A stretch of 6,712 nt of DNA from Planctomycetota bacterium (GTDB lineage Bacteria > Planctomycetota > Planctomycetia > Isosphaerales > Isosphaeraceae), in the NCBI GenBank assembly GCA_021777685.1, contig JAJYDH010000365.1, positions 1-6,712 on the forward strand. Reading direction: 5' to 3'. Position 1 is the first letter of the stretch, and the number at the start of each line of letters is the position of its first letter. The notes beneath the pieces were generated by a model, which saw only the letters and a list, made by a program, of their open reading frames with translations, had not been told where the DNA came from and made no database searches. Both the position numbers and the translations under genes were made by a program. Positions 1 through 6,147 of this stretch are shown in pieces.

Positions 1-1377
1 ATAGATCGTATAGTTCGTGATCGCTTCCTTCTTCCATCCCATCCCCTGCGCCGCCTTCGCCATACCAAAGACAGCATAGGAGTCCTCCGGAGCCACCTCG
101 CTTGCCTCCTTGAAGCGGTCATAGGCCCCGAGGATCACCTCGGAGGGCTTCATCTTCTCGAAGGCGGCCCGGGACATCCTCGCCGCGATACTCTGGTCGA
201 CCCCGAATCCGTGGATGTCATCCGAGAGCTTGACGACGTTCTCGGATATCGACTTGAGGGCCGGGTTGAGGCCCGAGAGGGCGCCGATGTAGGCGCCCAG
301 GTTCCCGAGCGTCACGCCGATCGACTTGGCGATGTCGGCGAAGACCTGGTGGATCGTGATGCCCACGCCGACGACGGTGTCGGAGAGGTAGGCAAACCCG
401 CCGACGAAACCGTCGATCATCTGGTCGAAGAACTTCGAGTCCTTCGAGACGCCCGCGAACCAGTCGGTGAAGGCGTTGGCGACGAAGGTGACGGCCGGGG
501 CGACGGCGATCGTCAATTGGTTGACGACGCCGTCGAGCGTCGATCCGATGGTCGCTAAGGCGGCGTTGGCCGCCTGGACCTTGGCGAGGTCGGCGGGGCT
601 GACGGTGAACCCCGTATCCTTGGCCTTCTGCTTCAGGGCCTCGAATTCCCTCGCCCCCATGCCGAGGAGCTTGAAGAGCCGGAGCCCGGCCTCGCCGCCG
701 ATCTTCACCGCCGCGTCGGCCCTGGCCGCCGCGTCGGGGAGGGCCTCGAAGCCCTTCTTGAGCCGGTCGAACTGCCGGTCGGGAGTGAGCTTCGACAGCT
801 CCTCGGCGCTCGTGCCGAGGGCGGCGAAGGCCCGCGCCGCCGGCGAGAAGGCATTGCCGATCGAGGCGTGGACGGTGTCCTTCAGGGACGAGAGGAAGGC
901 GTTGAGGTCCTCGACCTGGGCCCCCGACGCCTTCGCCGCGAACTGGAGTTCGGTGAGCTTGTCGGACGCGATGCCCAGGGTCAGGCTCTCCCGACCGACC
1001 TCCCCGATCCGTTTGAGGCCCCCGGTCGCGAACGCGGCGCCGGCCGCGAGCCCGGCCGCCGCCAGGGCGGATGCCCCGGCGGCGAGCTTGGCGATGTCGA
1101 CGACCCCCGCCTTCGCCTGCTTCCCGACGGAGGCCAGCCCGTCGGCGAGGGGTTTGAGCGGCGCCACGGCGCTCTTCCCGAGGTTGGCGAACCCCTTGCC
1201 AAGCTCGGACACGGACCGGGCCGCGAACCCGAACGGGCTCTTCGAGATGGCCTTCGAGACGCCCGCGTAGAACTTGTCGACGGAGTTAGCCGCCTTGGCC
1301 AGCCCCTTCCCGAAGGGGGTCGTGTCGGCCTTCAGGGCGACCGACAGGACCCTCACACGCTTGAACTCGCCCGCCAT
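1..1377 (-). CDS. tail tape measure protein (3' end outside window), with TPR-like sequence
   Basis: The frame is open from the ATG at 1375-1377 to the left edge without a stop, giving 459 visible residues. It starts MAGEFKRVRVLSVALKAD. It is rich in Ala, Gly and Lys, with amphipathic helix-rich stretches such as GFEALPDAAARADAAVKIGG (209-228). There is a hydrophobic Ala/Gly helix at about 93-119 (IAKLAAGASALAAAGLAAG) and a second hydrophobic region around 324-372. That composition and its place right after the G/GT chaperones mark it as the tape measure, which sets tail length and leaves the tail at DNA injection. Residues 423-459 fit one and a half TPR units: FKEASEVAPED, then AVFGMAKAAQGMGWKKEAITNY, with the family's A, G, A and EAI-x-x-Y positions filled. 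The start has a Shine-Dalgarno of GAAGGGGG and overlaps the chaperone extension by 92 bases. Total length cannot be judged. Confidence 0.85.
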   Translation of the reverse strand, partial: MAGEFKRVRVLSVALKADTTPFGKGLAKAANSVDKFYAGVSKAISKSPFGFAARSVSELGKGFANLGKSAVAPLKPLADGLASVGKQAKAGVVDIAKLAAGASALAAAGLAAGAAFATGGLKRIGEVGRESLTLGIASDKLTELQFAAKASGAQVEDLNAFLSSLKDTVHASIGNAFSPAARAFAALGTSAEELSKLTPDRQFDRLKKGFEALPDAAARADAAVKIGGEAGLRLFKLLGMGAREFEALKQKAKDTGFTVSPADLAKVQAANAALATIGSTLDGVVNQLTIAVAPAVTFVANAFTDWFAGVSKDSKFFDQMIDGFVGGFAYLSDTVVGVGITIHQVFADIAKSIGVTLGNLGAYIGALSGLNPALKSISENVVKLSDDIHGFGVDQSIAARMSRAAFEKMKPSEVILGAYDRFKEASEVAPEDSYAVFGMAKAAQGMGWKKEAITNYTIY

Positions 1378-2043
1378 CACATTCCCCCTTCCCGAAGCCG
1401 CCCGACATCGCCGCGGCGGCCATGAAACGCGCCTTGACCTCGGCGAAGGACCGCCTCCGCTCGCGGGGCTTCTTGGTCCTCGGGAGGTATCTCTCGACGG
1501 CAGGCCTCGGCTGGCCCCGCTTCCAAACCAGCGAGTCGATCTTCGCGAGGATCATCGCGTTCTGGACCCACGAGTCGTCGAACCTCGTCTGGTCGAATTC
1601 CGACCATTCCAGGATCTCCGGCATGGTCATCCGATCCATCAACTCATACGCGGTCATGCCCAGCCGCTCCGCGAGTTCGAACGCCTTCCGGCGGAGCGGC
1701 TGGGTCAGGATTTTTCCTGGCGTTCGGCGTCCCCGCCGTCGCCCATCCTGTTGAAGGCGAGGGCTTCGTTGAAGAGGCGGAGGAGGACGGTCGGGCTCTT
1801 GCGGCAGAGGTCCTCGGCGTCGGCCTCGGCGAAGAGACGCCTCCCGTCGACGTCGCCGAGGGCGAAGGTCAGGAAGAGGGCCACGATCTTGTTCTCGTGG
1901 AGCGCATTCTTCGCCTCCTCGAAGGCGATGCCCTCGGAAACGCTGAGGGTCCTGAGTCGGACCGACCCTCCCCACTCGGGGACCTTGACCTCTCGGGTGG
2001 GCAGGTCGTCGGAAGCCAGGATGGCGTGCTTGTTCAGCGGCAC
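1286..2043 (-). CDS. tail assembly chaperone, frameshifted long form (lambda gpGT-like)
   Basis: This is the predicted product of a -1 frameshift: residues 1-111 come from the short form (2043 down to 1711), then base 1711 is read again and 141 residues follow to a TAA at 1286-1288, for 252 in all. The -1 frame adds FELAERLGMTAYELMDRM (122-139), PEILEWSEF (142-150) and an NAMILAKIDSLVW segment (162-174). This is the pattern of lambda T-type domains (helix with G-M-T-x-x-E-L, then E-W), which contact the tape measure. The T segment has no plausible start of its own near the join, which supports frameshifting over a separate gene. The last 40 or so residues are Gly/Arg-rich and overlap the tape measure start by 92 bases. 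In known phages the G to GT ratio sets tail assembly efficiency. A pair of separate genes, or a sequencing error at the A run, are the alternatives. Confidence 0.78.
1384..1391 (-). promoter_or_regulatory. ribosome binding site of the tape measure gene
   Basis: On the coding strand GAAGGGGG precedes the ATG at 1377 by six bases and lies inside the frameshifted chaperone frame. It selects 1377 as the start over the in-frame GTG one codon upstream. Its exact complement, CCCCCTTC, occurs downstream at 1319-1312 (codons 20-22), so the site could be masked by pairing. Confidence 0.6.
1659..1719 (-). promoter_or_regulatory. programmed -1 ribosomal frameshift element: slippery site plus 14-bp stem-loop
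   Basis: On the coding strand the slippery heptamer is G GAA AAA (1717-1711), followed by a six-base spacer TCCTGA (1710-1705) that holds the zero-frame stop. Then comes a stem: CCCAGCCGCTCCGC (1704-1691), an 18-base loop, and GCGGAGCGGCTGGG (1672-1659), 14 perfect pairs. A six-base spacer is in the range used by known bacterial -1 frameshift signals such as dnaX. tRNA-Lys can re-pair perfectly with AAA after slipping; tRNA-Glu would meet GGA with a single G-U at the middle base, so the heptamer is not fully canonical. The A run also sits in a small dyad, CAGGA-AAAA-TCCTG (1719-1706). Confidence 0.78.
1705..2043 (-). CDS. tail assembly chaperone, short form (lambda gpG-like)
   Basis: A 112-residue protein starting with GTG, preceded by GAGG about nine bases upstream; the start lies 50 bases after the tail tube stop. 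Residues 21-34 (VPEWGGSVRLRTLS) and 36-71 (SEGIAFEEAK to DVDGRRLF) carry the pattern VPEWGG-x-V-x-x-R-x-L-S and D-x-x-G-x-x-LF. LLRLFNEALAFNRM (87-100) completes it. This is the typical layout of phage tail assembly chaperones. These proteins bind the tape measure during tail tube assembly and are not kept in the finished virion. The gene ends QEKS then TGA, and the GAA AAA codons just before the stop form the slippery site for the long form. Most ribosomes are expected to stop here. Confidence 0.85.
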   Translation of the reverse strand: MPLNKHAILASDDLPTREVKVPEWGGSVRLRTLSVSEGIAFEEAKNALHENKIVALFLTFALGDVDGRRLFAEADAEDLCRKSPTVLLRLFNEALAFNRMGDGGDAERQEKS

Positions 2044-2093
2044 TTTCGAAACCTCGTTTCTCGCGGGATGGGAGTTCCGGCCTACCGTCGTGA

Positions 2094-2546
2094 TCAGGTG
2101 CCGGGAGTGAGGGTGACGGCGCCCGAGATCGCGATCTCGAAGTCGGCGGTCGGGGCGTCCTCGCCGGTGAAGTTGCCGGGGGTGAACTTGCTCACGAACC
2201 CCGAGAACGTGAAGTTGCTGCTGTTGGCCGGCGTCGTCGTGTCGTCGGTCAGCATCACCTGCCAGTCCTGCACGGCGCTGGAGGCGAAGAGGGTCGCGAG
2301 CTGCATGAAGCCCGTGTCCCCGGGGACGAGCCAGGCCGAGCCGGAGAACGTGCCGTAATCGGTCCGGCCGGACGTCTTGGCGACGGTCTTGATGGCGAGG
2401 ACGGGAAGCGGGATGACGGTCGTCTCCCAGCCCGAGAACTCGCAGTCGTCGCGGACCTGGCCGATCGACGTGAAGGAGCTGCCGCCGGATGCCCTGGTGC
2501 CGAGCGTGATCCCCACGCCCGATTCGGGAGTCGTCGAGATGGCCAT
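2094..2546 (-). CDS. major tail tube protein
   Basis: A 150-residue protein, close to the usual size of a short siphophage tail tube subunit (lambda gpV core, other TTPs). After SGVGITLGTRASGG (9-22) comes FTSIGQVRDD (25-34), the early strand and loop pattern of this family. Middle segments include IKTVAKTSGRTDYG (52-65) and LVPGDTGFMQLATLF (73-87). The end has FSGFVSKFTPGNF (114-126) and ADFEIAISGAVTLTPGT (134-150), a terminal strand pair of the kind that stacks rings. Its role would be to polymerise into the tail tube around the tape measure. It sits between the terminator and the tail assembly chaperone, exactly as expected. A 47-base spacer precedes the ATG and has no strong Shine-Dalgarno, which is odd for a protein needed in high copy. 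Family membership rests on pattern and synteny. Confidence 0.75.
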   Translation of the reverse strand: MAISTTPESGVGITLGTRASGGSSFTSIGQVRDDCEFSGWETTVIPLPVLAIKTVAKTSGRTDYGTFSGSAWLVPGDTGFMQLATLFASSAVQDWQVMLTDDTTTPANSSNFTFSGFVSKFTPGNFTGEDAPTADFEIAISGAVTLTPGT

Positions 2547-2593
2547 TGAGGCTAGATCCAGGTGCCTGGTTTCGAGGGTGGTTTGTCGAACGG

Positions 2594-3052
2594 TCAGAAG
2601 GTGAAGACGGGGTCTCGGACGATCAGGCGATACTCGACGGCCTCGTGATAGGTCCCCTGGTCGGTCCCGGGGACGTTGGGCTCGTAGAGCACGACGCGGG
2701 ATTCGAGGCGGGAGGACGAGACGTAGCTCGACCCCATCGGGCCCCGGAAGCCGTGGAGGAGTGCCCGGAGCGAGATCTGCATCCGGGCCGCTTCCAGCCT
2801 GTCTGTCGACCAGCAGTCGAACTGATAGGTCAGCCTGGTCAGGCCCGCCGAGGGTCCCGCGAGAAGGTAATAAGGGGACTCGGCGACGAGGCCGAACGAA
2901 TAGCAGGGCACCGCCCCGAGCTGGGGGACGTGACCGGGATAGGCCGGGAAGGGGAGCGACCCGCCGAGGTACGCGAGGAGGTCCTCCTCGAAAGTGGCCG
3001 GCGGCTCGGCGGCGGCCGCCCTCCTGCGCCTGAGTGTCGCGATCGTGGCCAT
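2594..3052 (-). CDS. tail terminator / tail completion protein (DUF3168-like)
   Basis: A 152-residue protein with the layout of DUF3168 proteins, the lambda gpU-like terminators that cap the tail tube before it joins the head. After a basic N-terminus (RRRR, 8-11) comes FEEDLLAYL (21-29), then VPQLGAVPCYSFGLV (42-56). The core strand and helix LTRLTYQFDCWSTDRLEAARMQ (71-92) follows, then LRALLHGFRG (95-104) and a C-terminal EAVEYRLIVRDP (137-148). This is the usual order: pseudo-PxxxY segment, R-x-Q-F/I-D-x-W, helix with A-x-x-L, GF-G, and a terminal Y-R-x-x-x-D. The frame is open upstream to 3202, but I chose the ATG at 3050-3052. It follows the adhesin stop by 11 bases and has GAGGGG seven bases upstream, whereas the longer form would overlap the adhesin by about 140 bases and adds an Arg/Gly-rich shadow-like segment. 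Position directly before the tail tube gene supports the call. Confidence 0.75.
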   Translation of the reverse strand: MATIATLRRRRAAAAEPPATFEEDLLAYLGGSLPFPAYPGHVPQLGAVPCYSFGLVAESPYYLLAGPSAGLTRLTYQFDCWSTDRLEAARMQISLRALLHGFRGPMGSSYVSSSRLESRVVLYEPNVPGTDQGTYHEAVEYRLIVRDPVFTF

Positions 3053-3063
3053 CGGCCCCCCCC

Positions 3064-5685
3064 TCAGTCGACCTGGACTGTGTCGCCGGCCGTCGCCGCG
3101 ACGACTCCGGCGGTGGCCCCGAAGCTCAGGGTCAGGTTGCCCCCGGCGACGGATGAAGACGTGACGGTGACGACCAGCCCCTTGTTCGAGCCCGACGTCC
3201 ACGCGAGGTATCGGGGGACGCCCGAGGCATAGGCGTTGGCCGTCGCGTTGAAGACGGTCCCCGAGCCGGCCGAGATCGTCACCGAGGTCGTGGTGGCCGA
3301 GACGACCGTGCCGGTCAGCGACTCGGCCGAGGGCCCGGAGCCGACCAGCGTCCCCGTCTCGGTCGAGCCGGCGAACTTGTAGGTCGTCCCGGCCTCGACG
3401 TGCGAGGCCCCCGGGTCCGTGTAATTGCCCGTGATCGGGTCATAGGTGCCGGTCGTGGCCGAGGCCGGGCCGAACGTCACGGCCGCCTCGACCTGGCCGG
3501 CGGTCGGCAGGACGACATTGCCCGTCGTCGCGTCGACGGCGATCCCGGAGAGGACCTGGCTCGCCGTCGGGACGTGGCACGTCCCGGTGAGGCTGGTCCC
3601 GGCGATCTCGTAGGCGGTCCCCGATCGGACGTTCGCCGTCCCCGGGTCGGTGGACGTGCCGCCCAGGGCCGACTGGAGTTGCGGGGCCAGTGCCGCCGCC
3701 GCGTAGGCGTGGCCCTCGGCGTCGAAGTGCGTGACGTAGCCGTTGGAACTCTCGATCGCCACCGAGATATCGTGCCCGATGTCGAGGATATGCACGTTCG
3801 CGTCGGACGGATTCGCGGCCTGGTAATTGGCCACGCCCGACTGGATCGCCGACCAGCAAGACGCGGCCGAGGACGCCGACATGCCACCGATATCGACCAC
3901 GCCCGTGTAGCTCGCGAAGAATCTGAGGATGCACAGGGCCGCCCCCGGGGCCGCCGTCCTCGCGGCGGCGAGCCACCCCGCGACGGACGCGGTGATGTCG
4001 GACGGCGGGTAGGTGGTCAGGTTGAACGCCTCGTTGGTCCCGAAGTTGACGACGATCGCGACCGGCTCCTGCCCGGTCCCGCCGTAGCCGCTGACGTGGC
4101 CGGCGGAGTCGAGAATCGAGGTCGAGCCGTCGATCTTGTCCCACCGACTGCCGCTCTCCGAGTAGACGCCGGCGGAGACCGAATACCACGGGGGCACGCC
4201 CCCGGCCCCGGTGACCAGCCACCCGTTGCCCCCGCACGCGGAGATCGAGTAGTCGCGGCCGATCCGGTCCAGGGCCACGCCCAGGAGGTAGCTGTAATCG
4301 GTCGAGTTGGCGACCACGACCCCCTCGGTGAGCGAGTCGCCGACGATCTGAACCCACGGCCTTGCCGCCCTCGCGGCCACGGGGGTCGAGCTGGAGTCCA
4401 CCGTCAGGCCCGCGTCGGTGATGGCGCTGCCGTAGTCCCAACGGTTCGCTTGCTGCGTGGTCACGTCCAGGAGATAGACCAGCGTGTATGTGCCGGCCGC
4501 CGGGACGGTGATCGGGATCGAGCCGGACGAGGGGACCGAGGTGCTCCCGTACACCCCGTTAAGCCAGTACGTCAGGGTCGAACCGGCGGTCGGGTTCGTC
4601 ACGGCGAGGGACGCGGTCGGGGAGCCGGACGTCGTGCTCCAGCTGTAGATCCGCCACGCGCCGGGATACCAGGACTTGCGGGCGGTGCCCCCGGCCCGGC
4701 CGCCGGCGGCGTTGACCCAGTTGCCGGGCGATTCGAGGCTCGCGGAAGAACTCGGCGAGATCGTGACCGGCGGAAGGACGACCGTGACCGACACCGAGGC
4801 CGTGTGCGTGAGGCTGTTGGCGGAATCGGTGGCCGTCGCCGTCGCCGTCGCCGTCGCCAGCGGTGCCGAGGTCGCCGTGAGCGTGAGGGTCGAATCGACC
4901 GTCCCGCCCCCGGTCAGCGTGGCGGGCGAGAAGGACCCCGTCACGCCGGTCGGGAGCCCCGACACGGACAGGGTGGCCGTGCCGGTGTACCCGCTCTCGG
5001 CGAGGATCTGGACGGGGACGGTGGCCGTCCCGGTCTGCTCGACCGTGGCCGGGCCCCCCGACTCCAGGTAGAAGTCGGGCGAGCCGGCGACGTCCGTGAA
5101 GCTCCGGAGGTGCGTGTAATACCCGGAAGTCGTCGTCGGCCCGAGCCCGGAATAGCCGACGCTCGCGGCGTAGGTCGAGTCGGTCGCCGTGAAGCTCCCC
5201 AGGAGAGTCCCCGAGAGGAGCAGCCCCCCGGGCGTCACGGAATACAGGTTGAATGATATGTTGTTGCCGACGATCGACACGTCGGCGTCGTAGGAAGTCC
5301 CGGCGGCGAGCGGCTGAGTGGGGTTGGACCCGCCGGTCGCGGTCAGCCCCGTCAGCCCGGAGCCGACCGCGTACCCCCTCATCGTCTGGGCGGTGCCGAG
5401 CCCGAGGATGTAGCCGTTGTATGTCCCGGAGTTGAGGAAGCAGCGAGCCCAGAAGTAGACCCCCGCCGCTTCATATGTGAATCGGCAGACGATCCGGGTG
5501 TCGGCGAGGGCACCGCCCTGGGTCAGGAGGAGCGGGCTCTCGTAGGACGCCGTGACGACGACGAGGTTCCCGGCCCCGTCGGTCTTCCAGGCCGAGGTCG
5601 GGTCGGACACCCCGGAGGCGACGAGGGGAGGGCCCGAGGCTGCCCCGGAAGGGACATAGTCGAGCAGCACATTCCAGCTTGACAT
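3064..5685 (-). CDS. multidomain phage adhesin / tail fibre-like protein with SGNH (GDSL) hydrolase domain
   Basis: This 873-residue protein is a chain of beta domains around an esterase. Residues 1-200 look like a concanavalin/LamG-type jelly roll. Residues 204-302 are an Ig-like domain (VSGLPTGVTGSFSPATL) with an Ala-Thr repeat at 276-286. Residues 306-435 are a second beta-sandwich containing SWYPGAWRIYSW. Residues 441-676 are an SGNH hydrolase: nucleophile motif GDSLTEG (Ser451), block II CGGNG (485-488), block III NFGTNE (Asn551) and block V THFDAEGH (probable catalytic His653). Residues 680-781 carry tail-fibre-type repeats. Residues 783-873 form a beta domain ending AGDTVQVD, of a type common in phage tail proteins. 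By family knowledge SGNH enzymes are esterases or deacetylases; here the likely substrate is an acylated host-surface glycan (inference). There is no signal peptide, which fits a virion protein. The Shine-Dalgarno is weak (GGAA, eight bases before the ATG). It lies between the 145-residue gene and the tail terminator, an unusual place for a fibre gene. Confidence 0.85.
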   Translation of the reverse strand: MSSWNVLLDYVPSGAASGPPLVASGVSDPTSAWKTDGAGNLVVVTASYESPLLLTQGGALADTRIVCRFTYEAAGVYFWARCFLNSGTYNGYILGLGTAQTMRGYAVGSGLTGLTATGGSNPTQPLAAGTSYDADVSIVGNNISFNLYSVTPGGLLLSGTLLGSFTATDSTYAASVGYSGLGPTTTSGYYTHLRSFTDVAGSPDFYLESGGPATVEQTGTATVPVQILAESGYTGTATLSVSGLPTGVTGSFSPATLTGGGTVDSTLTLTATSAPLATATATATATDSANSLTHTASVSVTVVLPPVTISPSSSASLESPGNWVNAAGGRAGGTARKSWYPGAWRIYSWSTTSGSPTASLAVTNPTAGSTLTYWLNGVYGSTSVPSSGSIPITVPAAGTYTLVYLLDVTTQQANRWDYGSAITDAGLTVDSSSTPVAARAARPWVQIVGDSLTEGVVVANSTDYSYLLGVALDRIGRDYSISACGGNGWLVTGAGGVPPWYSVSAGVYSESGSRWDKIDGSTSILDSAGHVSGYGGTGQEPVAIVVNFGTNEAFNLTTYPPSDITASVAGWLAAARTAAPGAALCILRFFASYTGVVDIGGMSASSAASCWSAIQSGVANYQAANPSDANVHILDIGHDISVAIESSNGYVTHFDAEGHAYAAAALAPQLQSALGGTSTDPGTANVRSGTAYEIAGTSLTGTCHVPTASQVLSGIAVDATTGNVVLPTAGQVEAAVTFGPASATTGTYDPITGNYTDPGASHVEAGTTYKFAGSTETGTLVGSGPSAESLTGTVVSATTTSVTISAGSGTVFNATANAYASGVPRYLAWTSGSNKGLVVTVTSSSVAGGNLTLSFGATAGVVAATAGDTVQVD
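3349..3648 (-). repeat. degenerate V-x-x-G-T-x-Y ... T-G-T protein repeats in the adhesin C-terminal region
   Basis: Two clear units of 23 residues are DPGTANVRSGTAYEIAG plus TSLTGT (residues 680-702) and DPGASHVEAGTTYKFAG plus STETGT (757-779). Two weaker units lie between them, around VLSGIAVDATTGN and VEAAVTFGPASATTGT. Repeats of this shape are common in tail fibres of phages and proviruses from GC-rich bacteria, where they are thought to form an elongated beta stalk. The structural reading is inference. Confidence 0.65.
4832..4858 (-). repeat. GCCGTC hexanucleotide tandem repeat, 4.5 copies, in the adhesin gene
   Basis: On the plus strand GCCGTC is repeated four times and followed by GCC. 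On the coding strand this encodes the alternating Ala-Thr stretch at about residues 276-286, at the end of the Ig-like domain. Because the unit is six bases, gain or loss of a copy would change the protein by two residues and keep the frame. Confidence 0.85.
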
Positions 5686-5705
5686 GGTTCGGTTCCGCGC
5701 TCGGG

Positions 5706-6143
5706 TCAGGACGTGATCGTGAACGAAGCCTGGATCGGCTTGCCGGACAGGGCCTTGACGATGGCGGCGGCCAGTGCCGACGGGAGCGGGGTGGCGTCGT
5801 CGCCGCCGACCATGAGGGCGGCGAGCTGGGCGACCACGATGTTGCCGGGCTCGGCCTCGTTGATCCGGCCGACATCATGGACGGCGATCGTGTAATCGCC
5901 GTCGCTCCAGGAGCCCGTGACGGCGTCCGGGAGCGTGAGCTTGTACTGTCCGGCGAAGCTGCCCGCGCTCTCCGGCAGGGCCAGGATGGGCGTGGCCGGC
6001 GACGCGGCGAACGTGCCGCCGGTGCCCGACGCCCCGGCGGCCGGCGGCGGCGAGAAGTCATAGGACATCCCGTCGGCCAGCCGCTCGACCGAGATGCCGA
6101 GCTTGTTGCCGGACGGATAAGCGAAGCGGACCCGGAGCGGCAT
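5706..6143 (-). CDS. putative phage structural protein, small beta-rich, ahead of the adhesin gene
   Basis: A 145-residue protein without a signal peptide or membrane segment. It opens with a strand-rich segment (RVRFAYPSGNKLGISVERLADG, positions 5-25), then a Pro/Ala/Gly-rich loop (about 31-43). A segment with LPE, GQYKL and DGDYTIAVHD (56-90) follows, and a helical stretch VVAQLAALMVGGDD (103-116) leads to a final strand FTITS. The pattern of parameter, dose and Y-D-F followed by G-x-Y and GDY resembles the N-terminal beta-sandwich of phage baseplate or fibre proteins of the BppU type, but I cannot assign a family. It starts four bases after csrA, and its Shine-Dalgarno AGGGTGA (6148-6154) overlaps the csrA stop, so the two are probably co-translated. 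It ends 20 bases before the large adhesin gene, so a role in attaching that protein to the virion is plausible but inferred. That it is a real gene is secure; the function is not. Confidence 0.6.
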   Translation of the reverse strand: MPLRVRFAYPSGNKLGISVERLADGMSYDFSPPPAAGASGTGGTFAASPATPILALPESAGSFAGQYKLTLPDAVTGSWSDGDYTIAVHDVGRINEAEPGNIVVAQLAALMVGGDDATPLPSALAAAIVKALSGKPIQASFTITS

Positions 6144-6147
6144 CGGT

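Noticed and set aside
467..1270. 267-residue open frame on the plus strand
   Set aside because: It is the antisense shadow of the tape measure gene; its composition is Ala/Ser/Arg-rich with no motif, and the minus-strand frame explains the region.
1303..1318. CCCCTTC/GAAGGGG hairpin as a transcription terminator
   Set aside because: It lies within the tape measure coding sequence and has no T run; it is kept only as part of the possible ribosome binding site switch.
1274..2110. 278-residue open frame on the plus strand
   Set aside because: It is antisense to the chaperone genes; no domain is visible and it crosses the boundaries of well-supported genes.
2558..2569. CCAGG-TG-CCTGG dyad between the tail terminator and tail tube genes
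   Set aside because: The loop would be only two bases and no T run follows, so it is neither a credible terminator nor a clear operator.
3053..3202. N-terminal extension of the tail terminator starting at 3202
   Set aside because: The extra 50 residues are Arg/Gly-rich and antisense-like in composition, overlap the adhesin C-terminus, and precede a well-placed ATG with a Shine-Dalgarno.
3440..4441. 333-residue minus-strand frame inside the adhesin gene
   Set aside because: Arg/Gly-rich shadow in an alternative frame; the 873-residue frame carries the complete SGNH motifs.
3400..5256. 618-residue open frame on the plus strand
   Set aside because: It lies wholly antisense to the adhesin gene, is extremely Arg/Gly-rich with no recognisable domain, and is explained by the third-position GC bias of the true gene.
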